Shown here: positions 26,646 through 35,849 of the stretch, in pieces
Numbering within the stretch: position 1 is the stretch's first letter
Layout of the letters: each line of letters begins with the position of its first letter
From: an uncultured Clostridia bacterium
GTDB lineage: Bacteria > Bacillota > Clostridia > TANB77 > CAG-508
Length of the DNA: 36,882 bases
NCBI GenBank assembly: GCA_947632835.1
Contig: CANRQI010000004.1
Span: forward strand, 1 to 36,882
Direction of reading: 5' to 3'
Made by a program: the position numbers and the translations under genes
Notes under the pieces: model-generated
Seen by the model: the letters and a program-made list of their open reading frames with translations, nothing else
What the model was told of the DNA's origin: nothing
Databases searched by the model: none

Positions 26646-28283
26646 CTAATAAACTTTGCTAAATAATTTATTCTGATTTTTTGCAATATATTCATTTAAT
26701 ATAACATTTACGAGAAAAGTAAGTATAACCATAAACACTAAATATAAATCATTGTTTACCAAAAGTTTACTAATCCCAAAAACAATACCAGCAATCATCA
26801 ATGTATAAAACAAAATATACATTACATTAGTATTTTCCTTCATCATTGTATATTCACTACTCCAATTTATTTTTGGATTTCTTAAATCTATTAATAATTT
26901 TATTTTTTCTCCGATAACATTTAAAAATACTAAATTTAAAAAAATCATTACTGTACCAATAAAATTTTTAGTAAATATATAATTACATATTGAAAGAATT
27001 ATTGCAACTAACATATTTATTTTAATTCCAATATTTAACTTCAATTTGAATTGTTTATTTAAGTTTACAGGAATAAATTTAATCAGTTTAGCATATTTAC
27101 TTTCTCTTGAAACTGCAATAATCGAATTAAAATTCATCATGTAAAATACTTGTCCAACAGCAAGAAAAATTGCACTTCCAAAACTAGTAATTGATACTAC
27201 TCTTAATTTTTCTATAACATCAACTCCTATCCATCTTGCAAATTGAAGTAATGCTGTAATTATAATCAAAACTGCAATAGGATATACTATTGGTAATATT
27301 AAACATTGTATACAAAAAATTGGTGTTCTTTTTAATGTAAGTTTTTCTTTATTTATATAAGAAGAATTCAAATTTTTTGCTTCAAAATCTTTTAAGCTCA
27401 ATTCTCCATTTTCTATATTAACTTTTCTTTTACTATTTACAGTAGTACCAATAACTCCTTTTAAATATATTTTAGACATTATAAAAATTCCTAAAATATA
27501 ACACAATATATTTTCAATGATATATACAAATAAATTTAATAATCCATTAATATTATCGTAATTTAAAAGTGTATTCATAATTGGTTTTATTAAAACAAAA
27601 CTATCAGCAATATTTTCAGCTAGACCATTTGCTTGCAAAATAATATTTTCAAACGTAGATACTGAAAATTGACTAGAATTGTTAAAAGTCATTGTTAATA
27701 AAGTAATTATAAATATTGAAAAAATCATAGTTATATACATTACTTTACTTTTATCTTTTATAAAATTAGTAAACCTCATTATTACTGAAATTATAACCGA
27801 AGTAATTATTATTGGAATTGTTGGCAAAATTAATAACACCATTATCATATACAAATAAAACAGTAAACCTGTATGCGTGAGTATTCCATAAACAATCATT
27901 GGTATTGCAAGCATTATTATTTCCATCTGATATTCAGAAACTATCATATTTAAAATATTTGCATGTAATAAATCCTTCGGTTTTAATGGCATTCTTAAAA
28001 ACACACGTAAATTTTTTGAAAAATACAATACATTTAAACTTTCAAAAATACTTTTCGTAAATAAAATCATAAAATTCATTAGTAAAAGTATATTTACAAA
28101 AGCATATTCTTGATTTATCTCTATTAATTGCTTTGTAACTAAATAACTGAAATATATCATTGATAATGAAATAGTTCCAAATACTATAAAAAATGCTAAT
28201 ATCTCTAAAATACTAGATTTATTTTCTACTTGATTATCTCTTCTTTTGGAATTTTTAAAAACAACATTTGTTAAACTTATCAT
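26646..28283 (-). CDS. ABC-2 type exporter permease
   Basis: The 545-residue protein has about twelve hydrophobic segments and no catalytic motif. It includes a segment around NLRVFLRMPLKPKDLLHANIL, reminiscent of ABC exporter permeases in which a helix pair couples to the ATPase. It follows the ATPase by ten bases, forming a two-gene exporter. The substrate is unknown. The stop codon is TAG next to hairpin element A, so the last residues may have been changed by insertion. Confidence 0.85.
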   Translation of the reverse strand: MISLTNVVFKNSKRRDNQVENKSSILEILAFFIVFGTISLSMIYFSYLVTKQLIEINQEYAFVNILLLMNFMILFTKSIFESLNVLYFSKNLRVFLRMPLKPKDLLHANILNMIVSEYQMEIIMLAIPMIVYGILTHTGLLFYLYMIMVLLILPTIPIIITSVIISVIMRFTNFIKDKSKVMYITMIFSIFIITLLTMTFNNSSQFSVSTFENIILQANGLAENIADSFVLIKPIMNTLLNYDNINGLLNLFVYIIENILCYILGIFIMSKIYLKGVIGTTVNSKRKVNIENGELSLKDFEAKNLNSSYINKEKLTLKRTPIFCIQCLILPIVYPIAVLIIITALLQFARWIGVDVIEKLRVVSITSFGSAIFLAVGQVFYMMNFNSIIAVSRESKYAKLIKFIPVNLNKQFKLKLNIGIKINMLVAIILSICNYIFTKNFIGTVMIFLNLVFLNVIGEKIKLLIDLRNPKINWSSEYTMMKENTNVMYILFYTLMIAGIVFGISKLLVNNDLYLVFMVILTFLVNVILNEYIAKNQNKLFSKVY

Positions 28284-28293
28284 AATTTTTACC

Positions 28294-29016
28294 CTATTCC
28301 TCTATAATTTTTAAAAATGATTCTTCAAGTGAAGAATTATTTTTAGATTTTTCTTTTAATTCTTCACAAGTTCCTACAAATATTATTTTTCCTTTATCAA
28401 TAACAGCAATTTTATCACATAATTTTTCTGCAACTTCTAAAACATGAGTTGAAAAAAATACAGTATTTCCATTTTTACTATGTTCTTTCATTAATTCTTT
28501 TAAAATGAAGGAAGCTTTTGGATCTAGCCCTGTCATTGGTTCATCTAAAATCCAATTTTTAGGATTATATAATAATACACTAATTATAAGTAATTTCTGT
28601 TTCATGCCATGCGAATAGCTTTGAATTCTATCTTTTAAACTATTCGTAATACCAAATTTGTCAGACAAATTTTTTACTTTCTCTAGCCTATCCTTAGGTG
28701 AAACATTATAAATATCTCCAATAAAATTCAAATATTCTAAACCAGTTAATTTTTCAAAAGCATCTGGTGAATCTGGAACAAAACCAAATAATTTTTTTGC
28801 TTCAATTGGATTTTTAGTAATACTATTTCCATCAATAAAAATGTCTCCACTATCAATCTTCAAAACTCCTGTTATCATTTCAATTGTAGTAGTTTTTCCA
28901 GCACCATTTGGTCCAATAAATCCAAATATCGTTCCATCTTCTATTTTCAAATTCATATTTTCTATTACTTTTATCTTTTTAGAATATGACTGACTAACAT
29001 TTTTTATTTCTATCAT
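28294..29016 (-). CDS. ABC exporter ATPase
   Basis: The 240-residue ATPase shows Walker A FIGPNGAGKTTT, the signature YSHGMKQKLLI, Walker B NWILDEPMTGLDP and switch VFFSTHVLE, all of the ABC-2 drug/lipid exporter type. The start is MIEIKNVSQSY with GGAGG eight bases before it; the frame is open five codons more. It overlaps the small gene upstream by ATGA. Confidence 0.92.
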   Translation of the reverse strand: MIEIKNVSQSYSKKIKVIENMNLKIEDGTIFGFIGPNGAGKTTTIEMITGVLKIDSGDIFIDGNSITKNPIEAKKLFGFVPDSPDAFEKLTGLEYLNFIGDIYNVSPKDRLEKVKNLSDKFGITNSLKDRIQSYSHGMKQKLLIISVLLYNPKNWILDEPMTGLDPKASFILKELMKEHSKNGNTVFFSTHVLEVAEKLCDKIAVIDKGKIIFVGTCEELKEKSKNNSSLEESFLKIIEE

Positions 29017-29186
29017 TTGTACTTCCTCCAAATTTCATCAATCTTATCCATAACTTCATCTATATTTTCATATGGAAAAAAATTAATTTTCTCGTTACCA
29101 CATTTTTCAAATTTTTCTACTATTTTAACATAATCATAAACTTTTTCTCTACCACCTCTAATTGCTCCTGCGAAATAAATTTTCAT
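29013..29186 (-). CDS. Truncated nucleoside deoxyribosyltransferase-like fragment
   Basis: The 57-residue reading begins MKIYFAGAIRGGREKVYDY, the typical opening of the 2'-deoxynucleoside 5'-phosphate N-hydrolase (RCL)/deoxyribosyltransferase family, which normally runs to about 140 residues. After residue 30 it no longer resembles the family and ends DEIWRKYK, with its stop overlapping the ABC ATPase start as ATGA. The active-site glutamate is missing, so it is probably inactive as an enzyme; it may now serve mainly as a translational leader for the ABC operon. AAAGGA lies 11 bases upstream. Confidence 0.6.
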   Translation of the reverse strand: MKIYFAGAIRGGREKVYDYVKIVEKFEKCGNEKINFFPYENIDEVMDKIDEIWRKYK

Positions 29187-29212
29187 AAAAAATCCATTCC
29201 TTTCTCACTTCA

Positions 29213-31354
29213 TTATAAGTTTACATATTGTTCAAAATTTTTTTGTATTTCATCTTCTACTTCCTTCATTGCATCAAGTGTATTTTGTAATAATTCATCT
29301 AATTCCCAACCTAATTGTTCTGCTCCACGAGCAATTATATCTCTTGAACAACCTGCTGCAAATTTTAAATCTTTATATTTTTTCTTTAAACTTTTCAATT
29401 CCATGTCTTTTGTACTTTGTGATGGTCTCATTTTTGCAGCAGCCCAAATTAATCCTGATAATTCATCAACTGCAAATAATATTTTTTCCATTTTATGTTC
29501 TGGAATAACATCAGAACAAACTCCATATCCATGACTACAAACAGCATGTATTATTTCATCGTTTGTATTAATTTCATTTAATATTTCTGGTGCTTTTTTG
29601 CAATGTTCATCTGGATACATTTCATAATCAATATCATGTAATAAACCTGCCAATCCCCAAAGTTCTTCATCTTCATTATATTTTTTTGCAAAATATCTCA
29701 TTATTTGTTCAACTGTGAAAGCATGTCTAATGTGAAATTTATCTTTATTATATTTTTTTAATAAATTAATTGCATCTTCCCTATTTATTTTTAATTCAAC
29801 TTTGCTATTTTTAATTTCTTGATTTTCATTTTTCTTAACTTTGTTTTCAGTTGCTCCTGAAAGTGGCTTCATGGTTGGAAATAATATTACATCTCTTATT
29901 GAAGCTGAATCAGTTAAAAGCATAACCAATCTGTCAATTCCTATTCCTAATCCACCTGTTGGAGGCATACCATACTCAAGTGCCATACAAAAATCTTCAT
30001 CCATCATGTTTGCCTCTTCATCTCCGGCTTCTCTTTGTTTTAATTGCTCTACAAATCTACCTCTTTGATCAATTGGATCGTTCAATTCTGAATATGCATT
30101 TCCATATTCTCTACCATCAATAAATACTTCAAATCTTTCAACTAATCTCTTATCAGATGGCTTTCTTTTTGTTAATGGAGAAACTTCAACTGGATAATCA
30201 CAAATAAATGTCGGTTGTATCAATGTTTCTTCTACAAAATTTTCAAAGAAAGCATTAATTATATATCCTCTTGTTTTTTTACTTTCCTCAATTTCAACAT
30301 TCTTTTCCTCTGCTATTTTAATAGCCTCTTCATCAGAATTAATTGTGTTAAAATCAACTCCTGTAACTTCTTTTATTGCATCAATCATTGTAATTCTTTT
30401 CCATGGAGATTCTAAATCTATATCAGTTCCTTGATAAGTAATTTCAGCTGTTCCTAATACATTTTTTGATACAGTTCTAACTAAATTTTCTGTAATATCC
30501 ATCATATCATTATAATCTTGATAAGACGCATATAATTCTATATTTGTAAATTCTGGGTTATGTTTAATATCCATTCCTTCATTTCTAAACATTCTACCCA
30601 TTTCATATACTCTATCAAATCCACCTACAATTAATCTTTTTAAATAAAGTTCATTAGCAATTCTTAAATACATATCAATATTCAAAGTATTATGATGCGT
30701 AATAAATGGTCTTGCTGTAGCTCCTCCAGCAATTGTATTTAAAATTGGAGTATCTACTTCTAAATATCCTTCATTGTCTAAAAACTTTTTAATCTCTTTT
30801 AAAATTTTACTTCTAAGTAAAAATGTTTCTTTAACTTCTGGATTCACAATTAAATCTACATATCTTTGTCTATATCTTAAATCAATATCTCTTAAACCAT
30901 GAAATTTCTCTGGCAAATCTCTTAAAGCCTTTGTAAGTAATTTAACTTCCTTAGCATGAATTGAAATTTCTTCAGTTTTTGTCTTGAAAACAAAACCTTT
31001 AATTCCTATAATATCTCCTATATCAAAAGCTTTAAAATCAGTATAACTCTCTTCTCCTAAATCATTTATACTAACATAACTTTGGATTTTTCCTTCACTA
31101 TCTTGAATTGTACAAAAAGAAGCCTTTCCCATAATTCTTTTTGCCATAATTCTTCCTGCTACTGAAACATCTTTACCTTCATAATGTTCATAATTATCTT
31201 TTATTTCTTTACTAAAATGAGTTCTATCATATTTAGTAATTTCATAAGGATCCTTTCCTGCTTCCTGCAATTCTTTTAATTTATCTAATCTAACTTGCAT
31301 TAACTTATTTACTTGCTCATCATCAAAAATTTCATTTAACTCTCTTTCATCCAT
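29213..31354 (-). CDS. lysS: Lysyl-tRNA synthetase fused to an HD domain
   Basis: The first 500 or so residues are a class II LysRS: an OB-fold anticodon domain ([18 protein letters not shown]), motif 2 with [20 protein letters not shown] and motif 3 [14 protein letters not shown] followed by [13 protein letters not shown] linker rich in Lys/Asn (about 505-530) leads to an HD-type domain of about 190 residues with [23 protein letters not shown] and HAVCSHGYG, as in metal-dependent phosphohydrolases. Usual LysRS is about 500 residues. The frame is continuous, so the fusion is real in this sequence. The HD domain may hydrolyse a nucleotide signal, but its substrate is not known. Confidence 0.93.
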   Translation of the reverse strand: MDERELNEIFDDEQVNKLMQVRLDKLKELQEAGKDPYEITKYDRTHFSKEIKDNYEHYEGKDVSVAGRIMAKRIMGKASFCTIQDSEGKIQSYVSINDLGEESYTDFKAFDIGDIIGIKGFVFKTKTEEISIHAKEVKLLTKALRDLPEKFHGLRDIDLRYRQRYVDLIVNPEVKETFLLRSKILKEIKKFLDNEGYLEVDTPILNTIAGGATARPFITHHNTLNIDMYLRIANELYLKRLIVGGFDRVYEMGRMFRNEGMDIKHNPEFTNIELYASYQDYNDMMDITENLVRTVSKNVLGTAEITYQGTDIDLESPWKRITMIDAIKEVTGVDFNTINSDEEAIKIAEEKNVEIEESKKTRGYIINAFFENFVEETLIQPTFICDYPVEVSPLTKRKPSDKRLVERFEVFIDGREYGNAYSELNDPIDQRGRFVEQLKQREAGDEEANMMDEDFCMALEYGMPPTGGLGIGIDRLVMLLTDSASIRDVILFPTMKPLSGATENKVKKNENQEIKNSKVELKINREDAINLLKKYNKDKFHIRHAFTVEQIMRYFAKKYNEDEELWGLAGLLHDIDYEMYPDEHCKKAPEILNEINTNDEIIHAVCSHGYGVCSDVIPEHKMEKILFAVDELSGLIWAAAKMRPSQSTKDMELKSLKKKYKDLKFAAGCSRDIIARGAEQLGWELDELLQNTLDAMKEVEDEIQKNFEQYVNL

Positions 31355-31411
31355 TTCTTATCTTTCCTTTATTGCATATTTAGGTTTTTATGGCTTGTAC
31401 CTATAAACCAT

Positions 31412-32645
31412 TTATTTTTTTCTTCTCAAAATCCAATCTTTTTGAACTTCAACATTTGGTTTATTTAAAATAACCTTCTGCTCTGATTTTCCAGGGTTTA
31501 CAGTTTGAATTTCCTCTAAAGTTTCATCATTCCATAATTTTTCGATTTTAAATTCCATTGGTTCAATTTTATTTGGAATTATAAGCTCTAAAGTATCTCC
31601 AATTGATAATTTGTTTCTAATTTCAATTAACATTCTATCATTTTTATCTTCAATAACTTTACCACCAAATTCATAATCATTATTATATTGATGACCACCA
31701 AAATCTTGAAAATCTTTATTGCTTCTATCATTAAAATAAAATTCCGTAAGCCCTCTAGTTTTCGTTTTATCTAATTCTTTTAAGTATTTTTTATAATCAA
31801 AATTTTCTTTATTTTTATAATAATCATCTATTGAATTTCTATAAGCATTTATGACTGTTGCTAAGTAATATTCTGTTTTAAGTCTTCCTTCTATTTTTAT
31901 GCTATCAATTCCCATTTCAATTATTTCTGGGATTTCTTTTACTAAGCATAAATCTTTTGAGGAAAAAATATATGTGCCTTTTTCATCATATTCTACTGGC
32001 ATCAAATTACCAGGTTTATTTACTTCCTCAACATACAAATTATAAGCCCATCTACAGCTTTGTGCACAATCGCCCAAATTTCCACTTCTTCCAGCTAAAA
32101 ATTCACTTAAAAAGCATCTTCCAGAATATCCAAAACATAAAGCACCATGAGCAAATATTTCAACTTCTAAATCTTTAGGTTTATTTTCCATAAGAAATTT
32201 TATTTGTTCTTTATTCATTTCTCTACCTAATATTACACGTTTTGCTCCATTTTTATACCAAAAATTACTAGCATGATAACTAACTGTATTAGCTTGTGTA
32301 CTTATGTGAATAGGAGTATGTGTAGCCACCTCTTTGACTGCATCTATAACTCCTCCATCTGACATAATAATCCCGTCAACACCTATATCATCTAGCATTT
32401 TGGCTTGATTTACTATATCATCATAAACTTCATCCCATGCATATATGTTAATTGCTGCATAAACACGTTTGCCGTTTAGTATGAGCATATTTAACTGTTC
32501 TATATAAATCATTTTCATCTGCTTCTGAACGCGAACGTAATGATAATTTTGGAGTTCCCATATATACTGCATCTGCCCCATACATAAAAGCTATTTTAGC
32601 TTTTTCAAAAGAACCTGCTGGTGCTAACAGTTCTATTTTTTCCAT
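31412..32645 (-). CDS. U32 family peptidase-like protein with one CGG +1 shift
   Basis: Plain reading gives an N-terminal stub and a separate body. Skipping the C at 32474 gives 410 residues, the usual length. The N-terminus is MEKIELLAPAGSFEKAKIA; the U32 signature is EIFAHGALCFGYSGRCFLSEFLAGRSGNLGDCAQSCRW with its cysteines intact; SIKIEGRLKTEYYLATVI follows. Relatives (TrhP, RlhA) take part in hydroxylation of tRNA or 23S rRNA uridine or cytidine. The start is the ATG after GGTGGAAGAG. It lies upstream of lysS with 57 bases between. Confidence 0.85.
32472..32474 (-). other. CGG +1 site in U32 gene (AAA-C-GGC)
   Basis: Unshifted reading ends with QTCLCSN then TAA. Skipping the C gives YAHTKGKRVYAAINIYAWD, the conserved U32 strand. 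Confidence 0.82.
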
Positions 32646-32728
32646 CTCTTCCACCCTTCTCACTTTAAATTAATGGTAAAATTATATCATAATCATAAAT
32701 TATTTTCAATGCTTTTAATATTTTGTAT

Positions 32729-32927
32729 TTCAGTATTTTTCTCGATATACAAAAGTTACGAAAAATATATGTTTTATTCGTTCTCCCAACTACGCACAGT
32801 CTGTAAAATTTTAAAATTCTGTGAAACATAAAATTTAACAGACTGTAGCTAGTCGGTCTCCACGAAACCACTTCATAAAACACATATTTTTCGTAACTTA
32901 ATATAGTTTATAAAAAAATCGAAATTA
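32729..32927. repeat. Hairpin element B (full form, inverted relative to A)
   Basis: The inverted arms include AAAGTTACGAAAAATATATG and its complement near 32875-32900. The core, read on the minus strand, is the same palindrome on ACAGTCTGT and the same GTGGAGACC and TTGGGAGAAC boxes as in element A. The short ORF that runs across it is not a gene. Confidence 0.85.
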
Positions 32928-32937
32928 AAACATGATA

Positions 32938-32963
32938 AAAGGTTGATATAAATACCAACCTTT
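32938..32963 (-). terminator. Terminator of the right LRR gene
   Basis: AAAGGTTG and CCAACCTTT arms around a nine-base loop lie six bases beyond the stop codon, with Ts following on the minus strand. Confidence 0.7.
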
Positions 32964-32968
32964 AAAAT

Positions 32969-35770
32969 TTAAAATCCAGATTTTTCAGTCCAATTCAAAG
33001 CTGAAACATCACTATAATCTATTATTTTATTATTTTCTAAATACAATTTAACTAATTTTCCTTTTTGACTATCATCAATCGCTCCATTATTTGGATTTAA
33101 GTTTGCCAAAATTTTCAAATTCTCTATCTTCTCACCATTTTCATTCATTGCAGATTCCTCAATTAAATTTCCATTCAAATTTAAACTTTCTAACTGCTTT
33201 AAATTAGACAAAGCATCTAAATATCTTATCGCATTACCAGAAAAATTAATTGTTTTCAAATTAGTAAGACCATTTATCTCATCAATACTAGTAATTGAAT
33301 CATTACTCAAACACAAATTTTCCATATTTGTCAAAGTACTTAAAAACCTTAAAGAACCAATATTACAACTATTTAATGTTAAACCATGAAGGTCAATTGG
33401 AATAACGAAATCATTACCAATAGTACCAGAAAAACTAGAACCACCCTCAAACTCCAAACTTTGAATATTTATATTTTTTATCAATTCAAAAAATTGAGCT
33501 AATTTGTTAACATCATCCATAAAAGTTAAAGTCATTTTAGAAACATAAAAATTTTCCGGAAAGTCAAACGTAAATAGTTTACCCTCCCCTGGACCTCTAT
33601 TTGACGTTCCACCAAAATACCCAACCCAAAAGTAGTCCAACGATGTACCCTCTTCAATCGTCAAATTAGCAGTATTATTATGTGACCACCATCGTAGTCT
33701 TTCCAAATTGTTTCCTCCAACACTCACAGTCATTCCGTTCGGTGCACCATTGTAAGCCAGCTCTTTAAGTCCTGTACATTTTGATAAATCCAGCGTAAAA
33801 GTTTCATTACTAGGATTTTGAAAACTAATAAGTTTTAAAAAGGTCACATTTTTACAATTTTCTAATTGTTTAATTAAATCTTTTCCAACTAAACCTGCTG
33901 CACAAGTTTCAAAACAGTAACCTCCAGAATAAAACCAACATCTCGAAATAATGTCTTGCATTTTTGTTAAATCTATCGCTGAACTATTGCATTTAAAAGA
34001 AACTAAACTTTTACAATTAGTATTTAGCTTTTCTACCTCTCCACCTATAATAACTGTATTCATAAATAATATCTGCTCCAATTTTGTTGTTTTCTCAGCA
34101 AAGTTTAAGGTTTTCAAATTCTGACAATCATTAACATTCAAACAAAGCAAATTTGGAAAAGATCCGATTATTTCATTCAATGTAGAATCATCTAAAGTTG
34201 AACCAGATAAATCTAATTTCTTCACTTTTAATTTATCATCAGTCCCCATTGATTCTATTACTTCTAAATCTCCACTATTTTGAGCTAAATTCTTATAAGA
34301 AAGGATTTCTTCACTCTGCAAAAATTGTAGAAATTTATCATCTATACTTCTGAATCTTGCCATCGAACAACTATAAAAAGTTTTCGATATTTTACGTACA
34401 GAAGTTTCATTAAAATTCGGACAGCCAGATAAATATAAATGATTAAAATTTGTACAAGATGAAATATGTTCTATCCAAATAATATTAGTATTGTTCACTA
34501 ACGAAAGACCTACTAGACTACTAATTTTACTTAGTGCGTATAAACTATCATTTTCAGTACTTGAAACTTCATAATCCTTATTCAAACCAAGTAAATTATC
34601 ATTCGCATATAAATAAGCCAAACTATTCATATTCTGTAATCCATTTAATGATGTTATTTTATTTCCTTCCAATCTTAAAAGATATACATTACTAAAATCT
34701 AATAAAGCTTCTACATCAGCAATTTCATTACATTGCAAAGAAAGAAATTTTACTGCACTTTTCGTTGCATACGATAAATTAGAAAAAGGCTCTATAGTCG
34801 TTATTTTATTTTCGGATTTAGTTAAATCCCACACCATAGACTCACTTGGAACAGGCACATTAATATACTTAGTATTTCCTACTACAGCCAAATATTGTAA
34901 ATTTGGTAAATCATAATTTGCTATTCCTTTAGTAGAATCACATAATTTCGAGATTTCAGCATCTGTTGTATTATATAAATATAAATATCTAAGCTTTCCT
35001 CCTAGTTTTCCAATTCCAGAATAATCTCCTATTGTACAATTTTTTAAATATATATAAAATAAACTACTCGCATTTTCTATTCCATCTAAACTATTTATAG
35101 TTACCTCATCTAATGTTAATTCTTTTAAACCAACCATATTATATAAATCTTTTAATGAACTTATTCCTGAATTACTATTTATTGTTAGTTTTTTTACTCC
35201 TTTTGCTTCTTCTGCACTTATTTTTCCATCTCCATTACTATCAAATCCTGCTTTCGACAAAGTTCCACTCATTTCTGAATTTGAATCAAATACTTCTCTT
35301 AATGGATTATCATTATCTAAATTCTCCTTTGCCAATCCTTTTATACTGTCTACTCCTCCAAGACAATAATAAACTTTCAAATTACTTGTTACTCCATATA
35401 CATCATTCAAATTTTGATAATCTGTATATGTTCCTTCTCCTGCATCTCCTCCTATTAAACTTTCTTTTATATCATCTGGAAGTCCTGATTTTTTTATTAA
35501 ATATAAAGCATGTCCATCTTTATCTACTACATATCTCAATCCACCTATACCTTCATTTATTGGTATATAAAAATAATCTGAAAATTCATTTACTAATCCT
35601 TCTACTTTACTTTTATATCCTGCCATTTTTTCATAATTTTCTGTATATTTTAACTGCAAATATTCTTCTAAATTCGCAATGGAATTTTGTATATTTGCTT
35701 CCTGTGCTTTCGTTATAATCCCATTATCTCCTATTATCGCATTCAAAGATACTCCTGCTAAAATAAGCAT
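32969..35770 (-). CDS. Leucine-rich-repeat surface protein, intact paralog
   Basis: This 933-residue protein is open throughout and contains no in-frame CGG. It begins with the same truncated prepilin-like segment as the left LRR gene (MLILAGVSLNAIIGDNGI), then a conserved domain (about 27-150, YFYIPINEGIGGLRYVVDKDGHALYLI), an EF-hand-like loop (FDSNGDGKISAEE) and LRRs to the end, closing ALNWTEKSGF. The first 160 residues are mostly identical to the paralog; the LRR part diverges. There is no Shine-Dalgarno and no promoter between it and the terminator of the glycine-rich gene. It probably depends on recombination or read-through for expression. Its binding target is unknown. Confidence 0.85.
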   Translation of the reverse strand: MLILAGVSLNAIIGDNGIITKAQEANIQNSIANLEEYLQLKYTENYEKMAGYKSKVEGLVNEFSDYFYIPINEGIGGLRYVVDKDGHALYLIKKSGLPDDIKESLIGGDAGEGTYTDYQNLNDVYGVTSNLKVYYCLGGVDSIKGLAKENLDNDNPLREVFDSNSEMSGTLSKAGFDSNGDGKISAEEAKGVKKLTINSNSGISSLKDLYNMVGLKELTLDEVTINSLDGIENASSLFYIYLKNCTIGDYSGIGKLGGKLRYLYLYNTTDAEISKLCDSTKGIANYDLPNLQYLAVVGNTKYINVPVPSESMVWDLTKSENKITTIEPFSNLSYATKSAVKFLSLQCNEIADVEALLDFSNVYLLRLEGNKITSLNGLQNMNSLAYLYANDNLLGLNKDYEVSSTENDSLYALSKISSLVGLSLVNNTNIIWIEHISSCTNFNHLYLSGCPNFNETSVRKISKTFYSCSMARFRSIDDKFLQFLQSEEILSYKNLAQNSGDLEVIESMGTDDKLKVKKLDLSGSTLDDSTLNEIIGSFPNLLCLNVNDCQNLKTLNFAEKTTKLEQILFMNTVIIGGEVEKLNTNCKSLVSFKCNSSAIDLTKMQDIISRCWFYSGGYCFETCAAGLVGKDLIKQLENCKNVTFLKLISFQNPSNETFTLDLSKCTGLKELAYNGAPNGMTVSVGGNNLERLRWWSHNNTANLTIEEGTSLDYFWVGYFGGTSNRGPGEGKLFTFDFPENFYVSKMTLTFMDDVNKLAQFFELIKNINIQSLEFEGGSSFSGTIGNDFVIPIDLHGLTLNSCNIGSLRFLSTLTNMENLCLSNDSITSIDEINGLTNLKTINFSGNAIRYLDALSNLKQLESLNLNGNLIEESAMNENGEKIENLKILANLNPNNGAIDDSQKGKLVKLYLENNKIIDYSDVSALNWTEKSGF

Positions 35771-35804
35771 ACTGATTATCGTGTTTTTGTTACGTTATGA
35801 CGAA
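35771..35804 (-). repeat. Shared 5' boundary block of the LRR cassettes, copy 2
   Basis: Identical base for base to 3131-3164. It joins the T tract of the preceding terminator directly, so no room remains for a promoter. Confidence 0.7.
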
Positions 35805-35840
35805 AAAAACTATGCACAATTTTAAAATATATGCATAGCT
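35803..35840 (-). terminator. Terminator of the glycine-rich gene
   Basis: Arms AGCTATGCA and TGCATAGT around a 15-base AT loop are followed by seven Ts on the minus strand, ten bases past the stop codon. Confidence 0.85.
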
Positions 35841-35849
35841 TTCATTATT

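Noticed and set aside
32665..32883. 72-codon minus-strand ORF
   Set aside because: It is the translation of hairpin element B.
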